The notes: generated from the sequence alone by a model not told the origin. A stretch of DNA of 64,000 bases from Lumbricus rubellus (GCA_945859605.1 OX243824.1:5758313-5822312), one strand, 5' to 3'; shown: positions 1-10,044, numbered from the stretch's first letter. Made by a program: numbers and translations.

Positions 1-199
1 GCTCCTTCAAGATCAAGATCACTACTCAGAGGCGCTCCCGACTACAGCGCGGACACTGAAACTGAGCTTCACGCCAAAACGTATGAGTAATTGCAAATGA
101 AGGACTTGCCCAAGGTCCCTACGAGGCGGCTTGAGGTGGATTCGAATCTGCTACCCTCCGGCTGCAAGGCAACGAACATACCAACTACACCACCGCGAA
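1..199 (-). repeat. SINE family 1 copy (tRNA-derived), minus strand
   Basis: The reverse complement has the family order: a tRNA-like head with a B box (GGTTCGAATCC-like, seen as gattcgaatc), the TTGAGCAAGTCC-like middle, and a tail with GGGAGCGCCTCTGAGTAG and CTTGAAGG. Its tail is cut by the window edge; the same copy is complete at 37,510-37,716. Confidence 0.8.
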
Positions 200-407
200 T
201 GGTATGAGATGTACTACGAACTGTGAGGCGTCTGTCTGCTACACTGGAGCCTCTGACGAATCTTTATGGTTCTAAAATGAGTACATCGACCGCACACTGT
301 TAGTGTGCAGTTCGTGCAACAACGGTCAGAGAATATAGGCCAACAGCTGTCGTCCGCCGAGGCTGAGAAATATTAAGTCGCCTGATAGCTTAACAATGGC
401 TGTGTCG

Positions 408-515
408 GCCATTTAGCCTATTGATTAGAGCGGTCCCATTGTAGCCCAGGTTCGAACCTTCTCCTCTGTTACTGCGTCCGATCTCTTGATCAAGTCCTTC
501 ACTCTCAGTTTTAGT
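408..515 (+). repeat. SINE family 2 copy (second tRNA-like family)
   Basis: It has a tRNA-like start (A-box-like TAGCCTATTGATTAGAG) and a B box GGTTCGAACC at 449-458, then a family-specific body ending near TTGATCAAGTCCTTCACT. Related copies lie near 3,620, 4,693, 15,108, 18,640 and 35,085. The head differs from SINE family 1, but the following TTGAGCAAGTCC motif is similar. Confidence 0.65.
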
Positions 516-756
516 CTACTCAAAGCAACTGATGTTCTGACGTATAATATGCGAACTTCTCAGATCTGGAATGATGGTAAAACATAATATGAAACGGTAT
601 CGCAATCGATCTGCTGTTACAGTTGAATAATAAATTCACAAGAGGACAAATAAGTGCATTTCACAGCAGTTCTTATAGTTTTATGATATACTGATTAAAA
701 GGTGTTTAACTGAGTAAAAAATATTTCATTCCAGTGTATGTATACATGAAATTATT

Positions 757-1105
757 AGGACTTCGTCATACAAATTATCTTCATTTTAATGGCGCATCTT
801 GAAGAATAATTATTGTACTTTATTAATATTGCATTGTATTGTACTGCATGGCATAGTTTGAGGGACATTTCATCTCCTTCTGCTTTTCCTACTCTTGTTA
901 TTCTTCTTCTTCTAAATCTTCTTCTCCCCATGCATTCATGTACATACATGTAAGAGATGAGCGGCATACGGCTTCTCTTGGTCATGTGCGGTCCCTGGGG
1001 TCAATTGGTGACCTTTGAACCAGCCCTTGCTATGTCCTTCATAGCAGCATTGGACACCCTTTAGATTTGCGTTTAATGCATTTTAAATGGCGATCTTCAG
1101 CAAAT
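757..1105. repeat. Interspersed repeat R1 (about 350 bp)
   Basis: A multi-copy block running from a CTTCGTCATACAAATTATCTTC-type start, through a TGGCGC..CTTGAAGAA segment, to CATTGGACACCCTTTAGAT and TTTAATGCATTTTAAA. Other copies lie at 3,965, 11,015, 15,480, 19,165 (split by MULE-2), 30,715 and 35,750. Read on the minus strand, its CTTCAAGAGGCGCCAT segment resembles the LINE and SINE tails here, so it may be the 3' end of a retroelement. A 76-codon minus-strand reading frame in it shows no recognisable domain. Confidence 0.6.
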
Positions 1106-1309
1106 TATATCAAATATTGCTGGTGACTGAATATAGATTATGCACATGACTGTTACTGCAGGCAGTGTTTAAAGTGTAAGAGATTAAGTGCCTGAACGTT
1201 CTTTAACTTTCCAGTCTGTGCTGGAGAAATAAGTGGCAGGACGGCGTTCAGATTTGAAAAGAAGTGCGTGGACACCATGTGATAGTGCAAACGGAGCAAT
1301 TGCTATATA

Positions 1310-1505
1310 ACGCTCCTTCAAGATCAAGATCGCTACTCAGAGGCGCTCCCGACTACAGCGCGGACACTGAAACGGAGCTTTAGGCCGAAACGCATGAGCA
1401 ATTTGCAAGCGAAGGACTTGCTCGTGGTCCATACGCGGCGGTTTGAGGTGGATTCGAACCTGCAATCCTCTGTCTCCAATGTACCGAGCATTGTTCAGTG
1501 CCTGC
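1310..1505 (-). repeat. SINE family 1 copy, minus strand
   Basis: The tail CGCTCCTTCAAG..GAGGCGCTCCCG comes first on the plus strand, followed by the GCAATTTGC/GGACTTGCTC middle and a B box complement (gattcgaacc) near 1,451. The expected A-box region is diverged. Confidence 0.7.
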
Positions 1506-2168
1506 AGAAGCATCCGTGTAACCCCTAAAGTACCGAGGTTGGGCTAAGCATATAGCATGTTGCAAACAGTATCATACTGCGCTAGCAGCAATATGCCAGT
1601 ATAGTCACAAAGACGGAATTGTTTATCTATATTCAGGGTATAGGGATTGTATATGCAGCAGCCACTAAATTATCAAATTTTGAGCCATGTGCTTAATATA
1701 GGTGCGAATAATTATGATATCTGTTTATATGTTCTAATGATAAAAGTTGTAAAATTTCAGGATTGTCGTGTACTTTTATTTACTTCTTTACGAAATGTGC
1801 ATGCAACTTAGTCGCGTCATTTATATTTCAATTGATAAACCGATTTAAAGGTGTCGAACACATGCTTAATATTTCTTCTTCTTCTTGCCAAATCTAATGG
1901 CGAGTTGACCATCGATAATGCATATTCTCATTCAGGATACAATCATTATTCTAAATTCCGAATGTTTTAATAGTTGCTGTTCTGCAAAGAATCTCAGTGG
2001 AAGAACAAAGAAGGCGAAGAGTCAAGCCCTGATGATGCAAAAGTATGAAGTGCTAGCGACTTCATATTCCTAGCCTCGGCATATTATAAAGTGGGTGGTC
2101 AGTCGTCTCCCTCGCCGTCTCATCTCCCCACCGACATTATAGGTTGGTGTACTCTTCATAATACCCGC

Positions 2169-2169
<1 letters not shown>

Positions 2170-2242
<73 letters not shown>
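2170..2242. repeat. (AT)n microsatellite
   Basis: A pure AT run of about 73 bp. In the right copy the matching run (39,687-39,750) is shorter and has one interruption. It forms part of the target sequence duplicated around the adjacent SINE. Confidence 0.95.
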
Positions 2243-2245
<3 letters not shown>

Positions 2246-2270
2246 TATCGATTTTTTACGGACATCTTGT

Positions 2271-2494
2271 GGGGCGCGGTGGTGTAGTGGTGGCGTCGTT
2301 GCCATGGAACCGGAAGGTTCGAGGTTCGAATCCACCTCGCCGCGTAAGGACCTTGAGCAAGTCCTTTACTCGCAGTTGCTCAGCGCTTCGGCATGAAACT
2401 CCGCGCTCTTCATTCTGGAGCGCCTCTGAGTAGCGGTTGAGAGCTTGAAGAGGCGCTTTAACAAGTGCGCATACATACAAACAAACAAACAAAC
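2271..2494 (+). repeat. SINE family 1, full-length plus-strand copy
   Basis: This is the best copy for defining the family. The tRNA-like head has A box TGGTGTAGTGG at 2,280-2,290 and B box GGTTCGAATCC at 2,323-2,333. A body with TTGAGCAAGTCC and GCTCAGCGCTTCGG follows, then the tail GGAGCGCCTCTGAGTAG..CTTGAAGAGGCGC and a (CAAA)n end. An AT run plus CACTAT[CT]GATTT..ACGGACATCT lies on both sides, which reads as a long target-site duplication. The head resembles a tRNA but is part of a repeat, so I do not call a tRNA gene. Confidence 0.85.
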
Positions 2495-2687
2495 ATATAT
2501 ATATATATATATATATATATCACTATTGATTTCTTACGGACATCTAGCCCTGGATTTAAGGTATGAATTGTGGCGTAAGCAAGATTTTGGTTGCTCACCT
2601 ATGGAATTACGATTAATTATCGGTTGATGAAGCATGGATTTTAAGGTGTGTTAGATTCTAATAATAATAATTGTGCTCAGAAGTGTT

Positions 2688-2895
2688 AGCGACTTCATAT
2701 TCTTAGCCTCGGCATACTAGGGCGGGTCGCCAGTCGTTTCCCTCGCCGTCTCGTCTCCCCACCGACAGTGTATAGGTCGGTGTACTTTTCATAACCGAGT
2801 TGGCAAGGGGGCTCATGTGAAGCAGAATTTCTGTCCTGGCTGAGATTTGAACCCCAACCTCTCGTTTGACGACCATTGGACCACCAAGCAACCTA
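2688..2895 (-). repeat. SINE family 3 copy (tRNA-derived), minus strand
   Basis: On the minus strand there is an A box TGGTCCAATGG (2,873-2,883) and a B box GGTTCAAATC (2,844-2,853), the pol III spacing of a tRNA-derived head. The body runs to the motif GAGGCTAAGAATATGAAGTC. Other copies lie at 9,590-9,835 and 32,355-32,600, with partial ones near 2,075, 13,487 and 16,775. Confidence 0.7.
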
Positions 2896-3039
2896 AGATG
2901 ATCACTTATCAAGCTGCTTGGTAAAGACATTAGCAGAGCGAAGACGATTAGCATCGGCCTCCGTGCTTGAGACTGGAGCTGCCATGGGTATGGCAGTGGC
3001 GGGGTAAGCAAGGGAAAAAACTACGCCTTCTGTTAACAT

Positions 3040-3126
3040 TATATATATATATATATATTTTTTATATATATATAATATATATAATGTAGATATATATATT
3101 TGTGTGTAGATATATAAAAACATATA

Positions 3127-3170
<44 letters not shown>
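3040..3170. repeat. (AT)n-rich microsatellite block
   Basis: Interrupted AT runs with TGTGTG and TTTTTT breaks. The next 40 bases (CACTATCGATTTCTTACGGACATCT and on) match the flank of the SINE at 2,271 without a SINE, so this is a paralogous empty site for that insertion. Confidence 0.9.
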
Positions 3171-3174
<4 letters not shown>

Positions 3175-3402
3175 TCACTATCGATTTCTTACGGACATCT
3201 AGCCCTGGATTTAAGGTATGAATTTTCGAAAGTCGAGAATTAAGTTGCTCGCATTAGGAATCACGATTAATTATTGGTTGATGAAACAACGATTTTAAGG
3301 TGTTTATGGAGATCCTAATAATTATGCTCAGTTTATACTCAGAGCCATCACACGATCAGTATCTCCTTCTGTCTTTATAGTTAATTCTTTTGACTGTTCA
3401 TC

Positions 3403-3613
3403 CTAGACTACTGCAACTCACTTCTCCTGGGGTTTCCGAGGCAACATCTTTCTTCCCTTCAATTGATCTTAAATGCTTCAGATAGACTCACAGCTCGATT
3501 CCCTTGTTTTGCGTATATTCATATGCTTGAAGTATAATTGTACTCGCTACCTATCACTTCACGCATTCGCTGCAAGATTCTCTGTCTGGTCTTCAAGACA
3601 CAGCCTGGAACCG
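3403..3613 (+). pseudogene. LINE reverse transcriptase C-terminal fragment (CR1/L2-like)
   Basis: Translation from the CTA at about 3,409 gives LDYCNSLLLGFPRQHLSSLQ, followed after a gap and frame change by LPITSRIRCKILCLVFKTQ. These are the late thumb-region motifs of CR1/L2/jockey-type reverse transcriptases. Only about 70 residues remain and the frame is broken, so it cannot make a working enzyme. Two more decayed copies of the same region lie at 10,605-11,000 and 17,185-17,790. The match is by recognition of motifs; clade assignment is tentative. Confidence 0.75.
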
Positions 3614-3619
3614 CTGGAC

Positions 3620-3725
3620 CGCTTTAGACCGTTAGAGCGTTCTCATTGTAACACAGGTTCGATCCTCATCTGAATCGGTTTATGCGTCCAATCCCTTCAG
3701 CAAGTCCTTCGTTTTCAATAATACT
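3620..3725 (+). repeat. SINE family 2 copy
   Basis: GTTAGAGCGTTCTCATTGTAACACAG-type head with the B box GGTTCGATCC, then TGCGTCCAATCCCTTCAGCAAGTCC. The head is truncated and joined directly to the LINE fragment on its left. Confidence 0.6.
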
Positions 3726-3964
3726 CAAAGCAACAGTTACTGATGTTCTGCCGTAGCCTATATGCGAACTTCTTAGCTTTGTAAAGATGGAAAAGTGTAG
3801 AGCTATCTCATCTGTGTTAAATAATAACACGGCAAGACCAAGAGCAACGTATAAAAGCAATGGGCAATGATTCTTATACTTTCAAGTGTTCTTGATTAAA
3901 AGGTGTTTAAAACATCGCACATTACTTATATTTTTTGTCGCCGTTTAGGTGTGTATGTGTTGGT

Positions 3965-4330
3965 GAATTATTAGGCTTCATCACACAAATTATTTTCATT
4001 TATATGGCGCCTTTTGAAGAACAATAATATTACTGTACTTTATTAATATTGCATTGTACTGTACTGAGTGGCATTGTTTAAGGGACACTTTTATCTCCTT
4101 CTGCCTTTCCTACTCTTGTTCTTCTTCTCCTTATCCATCTTCTTTCCCTCGTGCATTCATGTACATCATGGATGAGCGGCATACGGCTTCTCTTGGTCAT
4201 GTGCAGTTCCTGTGGTCCATTGGGGACCTTTGAACGAGCCCTTGCTATAATTATATGTCTCCCATAGCAGCATTGGACACCCTTTAGATATGTGTTTAAT
4301 GCATTTTAAATATCGAGCTAACTTCGGCAA
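3965..4330. repeat. Interspersed repeat R1
   Basis: Same block as at 757-1,105, moderately diverged, ending in CATTGGACACCCTTTAGATATG and TTTAATGCATTTTAAA. Confidence 0.6.
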
Positions 4331-4692
4331 TTTATAATGCTGTCAACGATCGTTCGTAATGCATAAGACTGTCCTACTGTTGCAGAAGGTATTGGTTCGA
4401 TTGTTCGGACTTCATCTTACCGATTATAATTATGATTATCTTCGTTTTTCTCTACACCACCGCGAATAGTTTTGGGAGAAAGATATACAGATGACATGCG
4501 CAGTGCGAGAAATCTGTCTGCTCCACTGGAGCCTCTTACGAATCTTTAGGGTTCTAAAATGAGTACATCGACTGTACACTGTCGGTGGGAAGTTCATGCA
4601 ATGATGGTAAGAGAATTGGCCAACAGCTGTGGTAGGCCGAGGCTGAGAAATATTAAGTCGTCTCTTTCTTAACTATGGCTGCGTCGAATAAT

Positions 4693-4815
4693 TTAGCACG
4701 GTGGCCTACTGCATGGTTAGAGCGTTCCAATTGTAACACATATAGTAAAAGTTCGATCCTTCTTTTCTGAGACGGTTACTGCGTCCGATCCTTTGAGCAA
4801 GTCCTTCACTCACAA
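4693..4815 (+). repeat. SINE family 2 copy
   Basis: Head with AGCACGGTGGCCTACTGCATGG and GTTAGAGCGTTCC, a B-box-like AGTTCGATCC, then GCGTCCGATCC and TTGAGCAAGTCCTTCACT. Confidence 0.65.
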
Positions 4816-5010
4816 TAATACTCAGAGCCACTGATTTTCTGCCGTATATATGCGAACTTCTGAGCTTTGGAAGGATGGAAAAGCATAAATATGCAGCGGT
4901 ATCGCTAACGTATCTGAATTTAAAAAATCCCTCAAGACGGAACAACACAAAAAAGCAATTGACATCGAATACCTTGTAGTTTTATGTTATTACTATTAAA
5001 AGGTGTTTAA

Positions 5011-5250
5011 CCCTCGGGCTACCAGGGGATGGTGGTATCCACCCCCCCCCCCACCTACCTAGGTTTTTTCGATTTCAAACTTTTTCCGTATGGAATAAAA
5101 AAAATACCTCTTAGGTAGCTGTAAGAATTCATTTTCGCACATTTTGAGGTAAAATGTGAGATGATACCTCACACCGTTAAAAGGTTATACCCATTATAAT
5201 ACCCGAGGCACCAGGGGGGGACCAGGGGGGGGGTGGATACCACCCCCCTT
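5011..5250. mobile_element. Degraded TTAA-type (piggyBac-like) element
   Basis: It begins right after a TTAA with CCCTCGGGCTACCAGGGG, the CCCT start of piggyBac-type ends. An inner GTGGTATCCACCCCCC is met in inverse near the right side as GGGGGGTGGATACCAC. The expected right end and TTAA are missing; the sequence breaks off at CCCTTAG, so it looks 3'-truncated. No coding sequence is visible. Confidence 0.55.
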
Positions 5251-5261
5251 AGATTTTTCTT

Positions 5262-5398
5262 CACTCACAAATGCTCAGCGCTTCGGCGTGAAACTCCGAT
5301 GCAGTGTCCGCTCTGCATTCGGGAGCGCCTCTGAGTAGCGAGAGAGAGCTTGAAGAGGCGCGATAACAAGTGCACATACAAACAAGCAAACAAACAAA
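5262..5398 (+). repeat. SINE family 1, 3' half only
   Basis: It starts within the body (CTCAGCGCTTCGGCGTG), continues through GGGAGCGCCTCTGAGTAG and CTTGAAGAGGCGC to a CAAA-rich end. The tRNA-like head is absent. Confidence 0.8.
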
Positions 5399-5449
5399 CT
5401 TTCATAGTAGCATTCGACACCTTTCAAATATGGGTCTAATGCATTTTAA

Positions 5450-5937
5450 CCCTCGAGTGCCCAAAGGGGGGGGGTCCGACCGGACCCCAGGCCTGTTTTT
5501 CCCGGATAACTTTTTAAAGGCTATGGATCTGCAGAAATGCTTTTAGGTATTCCTAGACCAACCATTTGGGCATAGAATGGTACATGTATATTTTGCGTGA
5601 GTATTGCCCTACCCTGTACCCCACAAACACAGCATATACTAAGGGTACCGCAAGATATGCGGCTGATATTCATGCAAGCGTATAGGCTTCCTTCGGTAAA
5701 TAACGCAAGCAAGCATAAAATATGTCACGAGATTATTACACTATTATTTTACACCAGGTGGTGCAATTGTAATATAAGATACATCAATCGATTGCGAATT
5801 CATTTGGGATTACATAGAACTAAATTCTGTAGCGATATTCCAATCCCTTCTCAAGATATTAACAAAAACCGCTGGGGTCCGCGCGGACCCCCTCCTTGGG
5901 CCTTCGTGTACCAAAAAATACCTTGGGCACTCAAGTG
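5450..5937. mobile_element. 488-bp TTAA-type MITE
   Basis: TTAA lies on both sides (5,446-5,449 and 5,938-5,941). The ends are inverted: CCCTCGAGTGCCCAAAGG on the left and, reverse-complemented, CACTTGAGTGCCCAAGG on the right. Two subterminal palindromes of form GGGGTCCGnnCGGACCCC lie at 5,471-5,488 and 5,874-5,891. Paralogous copies of the surrounding R1 repeat read straight through GCATTTTAAATAGCGATCT, which is the empty site. No transposase is encoded; a 114-codon frame inside has no recognisable domain. Confidence 0.85.
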
Positions 5938-6149
5938 TTAAATATCAATCTAACTTCAGGAAATTATATTAGACACTGCGCGTCATTGAATATAATAATT
6001 ACGTTGTGCACATGACTATTACCGTAGGCATTGAAATGCCTTCATCATGATACCAGTGAATGGCAATGATCTTCTTTTACCTCAACCGCTAATCATAAAT
6101 TTCAGAAAATTGCTTTTGTGTAGTCTACTCCTTTCTATAGCGATTGCAC

Positions 6150-6262
6150 GTGAGATGAGCAAATTTAACAAGAAAATATGTATTCTTTTGCATCACAAAA
6201 CTTCTTCAAATACGTTGTTTCAGTCTCGGCGAAACTCTTTTTACGGGGGAGACTTTGTGTGT
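6150..6262. repeat. Interspersed repeat R3, partial copy
   Basis: It matches the right half of the R3 blocks at 14,150 and 21,700: TTTAACAAGAAAATAT, then a TTTC.TCAAATACG stretch and GGGGGAGACTTTGTGT. Confidence 0.6.
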
Positions 6263-6394
6263 GTATTTGCTGTTTAACCCTCATCCTACCAACACATTTT
6301 ACATACGTTGTTTACCAACTGGGGTCCGAACGGACCACAAACATATACATACGTACTTGTATATATAGGCAAACTAATACATATAATTGCATGT

Positions 6395-7500
6395 ATATAT
6401 GTAGCCTATGCATGTATGTATGCATGTTTGTATAAATGTATGTATGCATGTATGTTTGTAGGTATGTATGTATGTATGTATGTATGTATGCATGCAGTGA
6501 TGCATGTACAATGTATGTATAATATGCATGTATATGTAATACTATGTATGTGTTTGTGAATGTATGTATGTATGTATGTATGCATCACACATACATACAT
6601 GTACATACATGAATACATACATACATACATACATACATGATACATACATGCATACATCATGTATGTATGTATGCACGTATGTATGTATGTATGTATGAAT
6701 GTATGTATGTATGCATGTATGTATGTATATATGCACCGTATGTATGTATGTATACATACTTTTTTCATACATATATACGCACATACATACATTGTGTATG
6801 TATATGTGTATGTATGATATGCATACATACATACATATATACAATACATACATACATGCAATACATACATGCATTATGTATGTATGTATTGTATGCACAT
6901 GTGTATTGTATGTATGTATGTATGCATGTATGTATGTATGTAAGTATGTATGTATGTATGTGTGAATGTATGCAAGCAGTATGTTTGCACGAATGTCATT
7001 ATGCATGCACGTAAGAATGTGTGAATACACATGCATATGATTGCATATAGGTACGTAAGTATGTAAGCACGTTCGTACATACATTACATACATACATTCA
7101 TGCGTACATACATACATGCATACATACATGCTTACTACATACACACATACATACAAACATACATACATTCATACGTAGCTACATGCATCAATATACATAT
7201 TACATACACACATGATGAGCAGACAACTATCAAACATGCGGGTATTCGTACTTGAATGGATGCATGTATGTTTGTATGTGTGTGTATGCATGTATGTTTG
7301 TATGTATGCTTGCATGTGTGTGCATATTTGCATGTACTCATGTCTGAATATATGTTAGTATTCAGCATGCATATATTCATGCATGTCGTTTTGCTTTTAT
7401 GTACATACGTTCGTGATATATGAATGTGTGCATGTACGTTTGTATGTATGTTTGTGTGTATGTTTGTATATATGTATGCATATATTTTTGGGTTATGTAC
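6395..7500. repeat. (ATGT)n/(ACAT)n tetranucleotide block with alternating orientation
   Basis: About 1.1 kb of TGTA-type repeats switches several times between the ATGT strand and its complement ACAT, so neighbouring stretches can pair with each other. Open frames here (up to 208 codons, rich in Tyr, Cys, Met, His and Ile) are by-products of the repeat and not genes. Confidence 0.95.
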
Positions 7501-7505
7501 ATGTG

Positions 7506-7726
7506 CGGAGAATGAGAACGTGCTTCGGCGATCGTGCCTTCTCGGTCGCTGGTCCTCGTTGCTGGAACAGTCTTCCTCTCGCTATCCGATCAGCAGGCTC
7601 AGTGGACTCTTTTAAAGCCAGGCTAAAATCACACTTGTTCGCTAGGGCTTATCCGGTGTAGCTGGTTTTCTGTAAGGCGCCCTTGTAACGGCATGGCTGT
7701 GTTACTGCGCCATATAAATCGTCGTA

Positions 7727-7757
<31 letters not shown>
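7506..7757 (+). pseudogene. 5'-truncated LINE: RT C-terminus and 3' tail
   Basis: Frame 7,506-7,661 encodes RTCFGDRAFSVAGPRCWNSL followed by PLAIRSAGSVDSFKARLKSH and LFARAYPV, then stop. This is the usual C-terminal end of L2/CR1-type reverse transcriptases (GDRAFSV..P.WNSLP..IRS..S...FK..LK..LF). A short 3' UTR with GGCGCC..ATATAAATCG follows and ends in an (ATT)n tail, as in many LINEs. Only the last 51 residues remain, the normal result of incomplete reverse transcription. It sits inside the 1.8-kb TTAA element. Confidence 0.88.
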
Positions 7758-7758
<1 letters not shown>

Positions 7759-8083
7759 ATAACATTACCTTGACGAATTGTCCTTTGAAAAACAGTCCTA
7801 GAACCCAAATCTTGTAGTGCAAAGTTGCAGAAATCGAGCTCTACATTGGCTAAAAGGCTGATACTTAAGATTTTTTACGTTGGGGTCCGTTCGGACCCCA
7901 ACAGAAAAAAATTAATTAAAAATTCAAAATAATTTTTATCAAAAAAGTAGCTACAGCATATCATGTAGGACAGACCTCTAGACAAATTCATAAAATGCCG
8001 ACTCTTAATCATTTATTGCAAAAAAGTTGCACAGCAGTTTATGTGCTTGGGGTCCGAACGGACCCCACTTGGTAGGATGAGGG

Positions 8084-8180
8084 TTAACGTCACTGTGTGG
8101 TAACAAAGACCATTAGCGACGCCCTCCTTCTTTATCCAGGCCTGGGACTGGCCCTGGCAGAGTGCAACCAGCGACGGGCG
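8084..8180 (+). repeat. Interspersed repeat R2
   Basis: Consensus TTTAACGACACTGTGTG, then AAAGACCATTAGCG, CGCCCTCCTCC, CTTGGGACTGGCACTG and AGTGCAA.CAGTGGCGGAG. Copies recur about a dozen times, for example at 8,340, 9,070, 14,592, 22,130, 23,610, 24,258, 27,420, 28,355, 29,495, 34,050 and 37,410, and inverted at 10,330-10,440. The function and family are unknown to me. Confidence 0.6.
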
Positions 8181-8448
8181 GTGAGTCTTTATATCAAGGA
8201 ACATGAAGTAAATAATTGAACTCTTATTAATAATCTAAAGCATTAAGACATTGGACACGGTTCAAACTGCGAGTAATTATTGCACGATGAAGTAACAATT
8301 TTAAGGTGTCTAAAGAGATCTTGATTATACTTTAATTTCCGACACTGTGTTAACAAAGATCATTAGGGTCGCCCTCTTCCATTATCCATGTTTGGAACTG
8401 GCACTATATATATGAGAGCGCAAACGGTGGTGGAGCAATTGCTATATA

Positions 8449-8650
8449 ACTCTCCTTTAAAGATCAAGATCACTACTCAGAGGTGCTCTCGACTGCAGCG
8501 CGGAAACTGCATCGGAGTTTCAGGCCAAAACGCATGAGCAATTTGCGAGTGAAGGACTTGCTAAAGGTCCGTACGCGGCGGTTTGAGGTGGATTCGAACC
8601 TGCAATACTCTGTCTCCAATGCACCGAGCATTGTTCAGTGCTTGCAGAAA
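8449..8650 (-). repeat. SINE family 1 copy, minus strand
   Basis: Tail (CTCCTTTAAAG..GAGGTGCTCTCG), body (AATTTGCGAGTGAAGGACTT) and B-box complement (gattcgaacc) are all recognisable in order. Confidence 0.7.
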
Positions 8651-9196
8651 CATCCATTTAACCCATAGAGTACCGAGGTTGGGCTAAGCATGTAGCAAGA
8701 CAGTGGCAAATACATGTAGATTCGTATTATTGCGCTATAGAATGCTTAGAATTCAATGAAACATTGGTTTAAACTTTAAAGTAAGATGATGTCCCAGTTA
8801 ACGCAAATATCGATGTATGCATGTACTCATGTTTACATATGTTATACGTCGATTGAATGGGATTTCTTCGGTAAAGAGCTAGTGCGAATAAACCAAGGTA
8901 ACTTAATACTGTTGCACCAGCTTGGCATTTTATTGCTTGCGTTTGTCAGTGCATTTAACGTCGAAATCAACTGAACATTTCTCCCGGTCGGACAGACTGG
9001 CCAAAAGAAAAATCAGGAACCCAACATGCAGTATGAAACCTTTACAGTCTATTAATAAGCTAATTATTGTAGTATAGTTTAAGTTTAACGATATTGTGTG
9101 ATAGCAAATGAAGTCATTAGTAGGCTATATACTACTCCATCATCGAGGCTTGGGACTCGTACTGTCAGAGAGCTAGCAGTGGCGGAGTTCTATTAA

Positions 9197-9267
9197 TCCC
9201 TTCCCTGGGGGGTTATATGCTTTAAGCCTGTTTTGGACGTATATATACGGCTTCCCCAGGGAAGGGG
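9197..9267. mobile_element. 71-bp minimal TTAA-type MITE
   Basis: TTAA flanks both sides (9,193-9,196 and 9,268-9,271). The ends TCCCTTCCCTGGGG and CCCCAGGGAAGGGG are inverted repeats with one mismatch. Only about 43 bp lie between them, with a small inner ACGTATATATACG palindrome. It has no coding capacity and is very short for such an element. Confidence 0.7.
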
Positions 9268-9589
9268 TTAAACGACCAACGCGATAGTCAAACAGAGAAA
9301 ATTCATAGTCATAATGCAGACATAATGGTTCGCGTCATTTACATTTCACTGGATAAACCGATTTAAAGGTGTCGAATACGCGCTTAAACTTCCAGTAGTA
9401 GTAAACAGTGTTTAGCGATATCTAATGGCGAGTTGGCCATCGATAATGCATTATTCTCTTTCTGGGTACAATCATGATCTTAAATTCCCATTGTTTTCAT
9501 AGTTGCTGTTCTGCAAAGAATCTTAGTAGAAGAACAAAGAAGAAGAACTGTTACAGTCTAACCCTGATAACGCAAGAAGTATGAAGTGT

Positions 9590-9835
9590 TAGCGACTTCA
9601 TATTCTTAGTCTCGGCGTATGAGGGCGGGTTGCCAGTCTAGTCGTTTCCCTTGCAGCCTCGCCTCCCCACCGACAGCGTATACATGTAGGTCTGCGCACT
9701 CTTCACAGCCCATTTGGCAATGGGGCGCAGGTGGAGCAGAAATATTATCGACACGAATTTTTGCCCTGATTTGATTGAGATTTGAACCCGAACCTCTCAT
9801 TTGACAACCACTGGACCACCGAGCAACCCAAGATG
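9590..9835 (-). repeat. SINE family 3 copy, minus strand
   Basis: On the minus strand the A box TGGTCCAGTGG (complement ccactggacca near 9,809) and B box GGTTCAAATC (complement gatttgaacc near 9,779) are intact. This is the best-preserved head of the family in the window. Confidence 0.75.
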
Positions 9836-9966
9836 ATCACTTATCAAGCTGCTTTTCACAGACATTAGCATAGCGAATACGATCAGCATCGCCATCCATG
9901 CTTGGGACTGGAGCTGCCACGGGTATGACAGTGGCGAGGTAAGCAAGGAAAATAAAACTACGGCTG

Positions 9967-9968
<2 letters not shown>

Positions 9969-10036
<68 letters not shown>
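9969..10036. repeat. (AT)n microsatellite
   Basis: A pure AT run of about 68 bp followed by GTGTGTGTG. The matching run at 47,478-47,518 is about 27 bp shorter. Confidence 0.95.

Positions 10037-10044
<8 letters not shown>

Larger units (their letters stand above)
6278..8083. mobile_element. 1,806-bp TTAA-type non-autonomous element
   Basis: It is bounded by TTAA at 6,274-6,277 and 8,084-8,087, with perfect inverted ends CCCTCATCCTACCAA / TTGGTAGGATGAGGG. Three subterminal GGGGTCCGnnCGGACCCC-type palindromes lie at 6,321-6,336 (shortened), 7,882-7,899 and 8,049-8,066, the same motif as in the 488-bp element. The interior holds a long ATGT/ACAT microsatellite and a nested LINE 3' end. No piggyBac transposase is present, so movement would need one in trans. 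Confidence 0.9.

Noticed and set aside
755..985. 76-codon minus-strand frame conserved in four places
   Set aside because: It lies in repeat R1; conservation follows from recent duplications and other R1 copies break the frame.
2271..2345. tRNA gene call
   Set aside because: A and B boxes are present, but the sequence is the head of a repeated SINE with body, tail and target duplication; no full cloverleaf was established.
5597..5941. 114-codon frame in the 488-bp TTAA element
   Set aside because: No domain, and the element is a MITE bounded by inverted ends; the frame runs to the element's right end by chance.
6406..7168. Open frames of up to 208 codons in the ATGT block
   Set aside because: Composition is dictated by a tetranucleotide repeat that is open in several frames on both strands; no domain.
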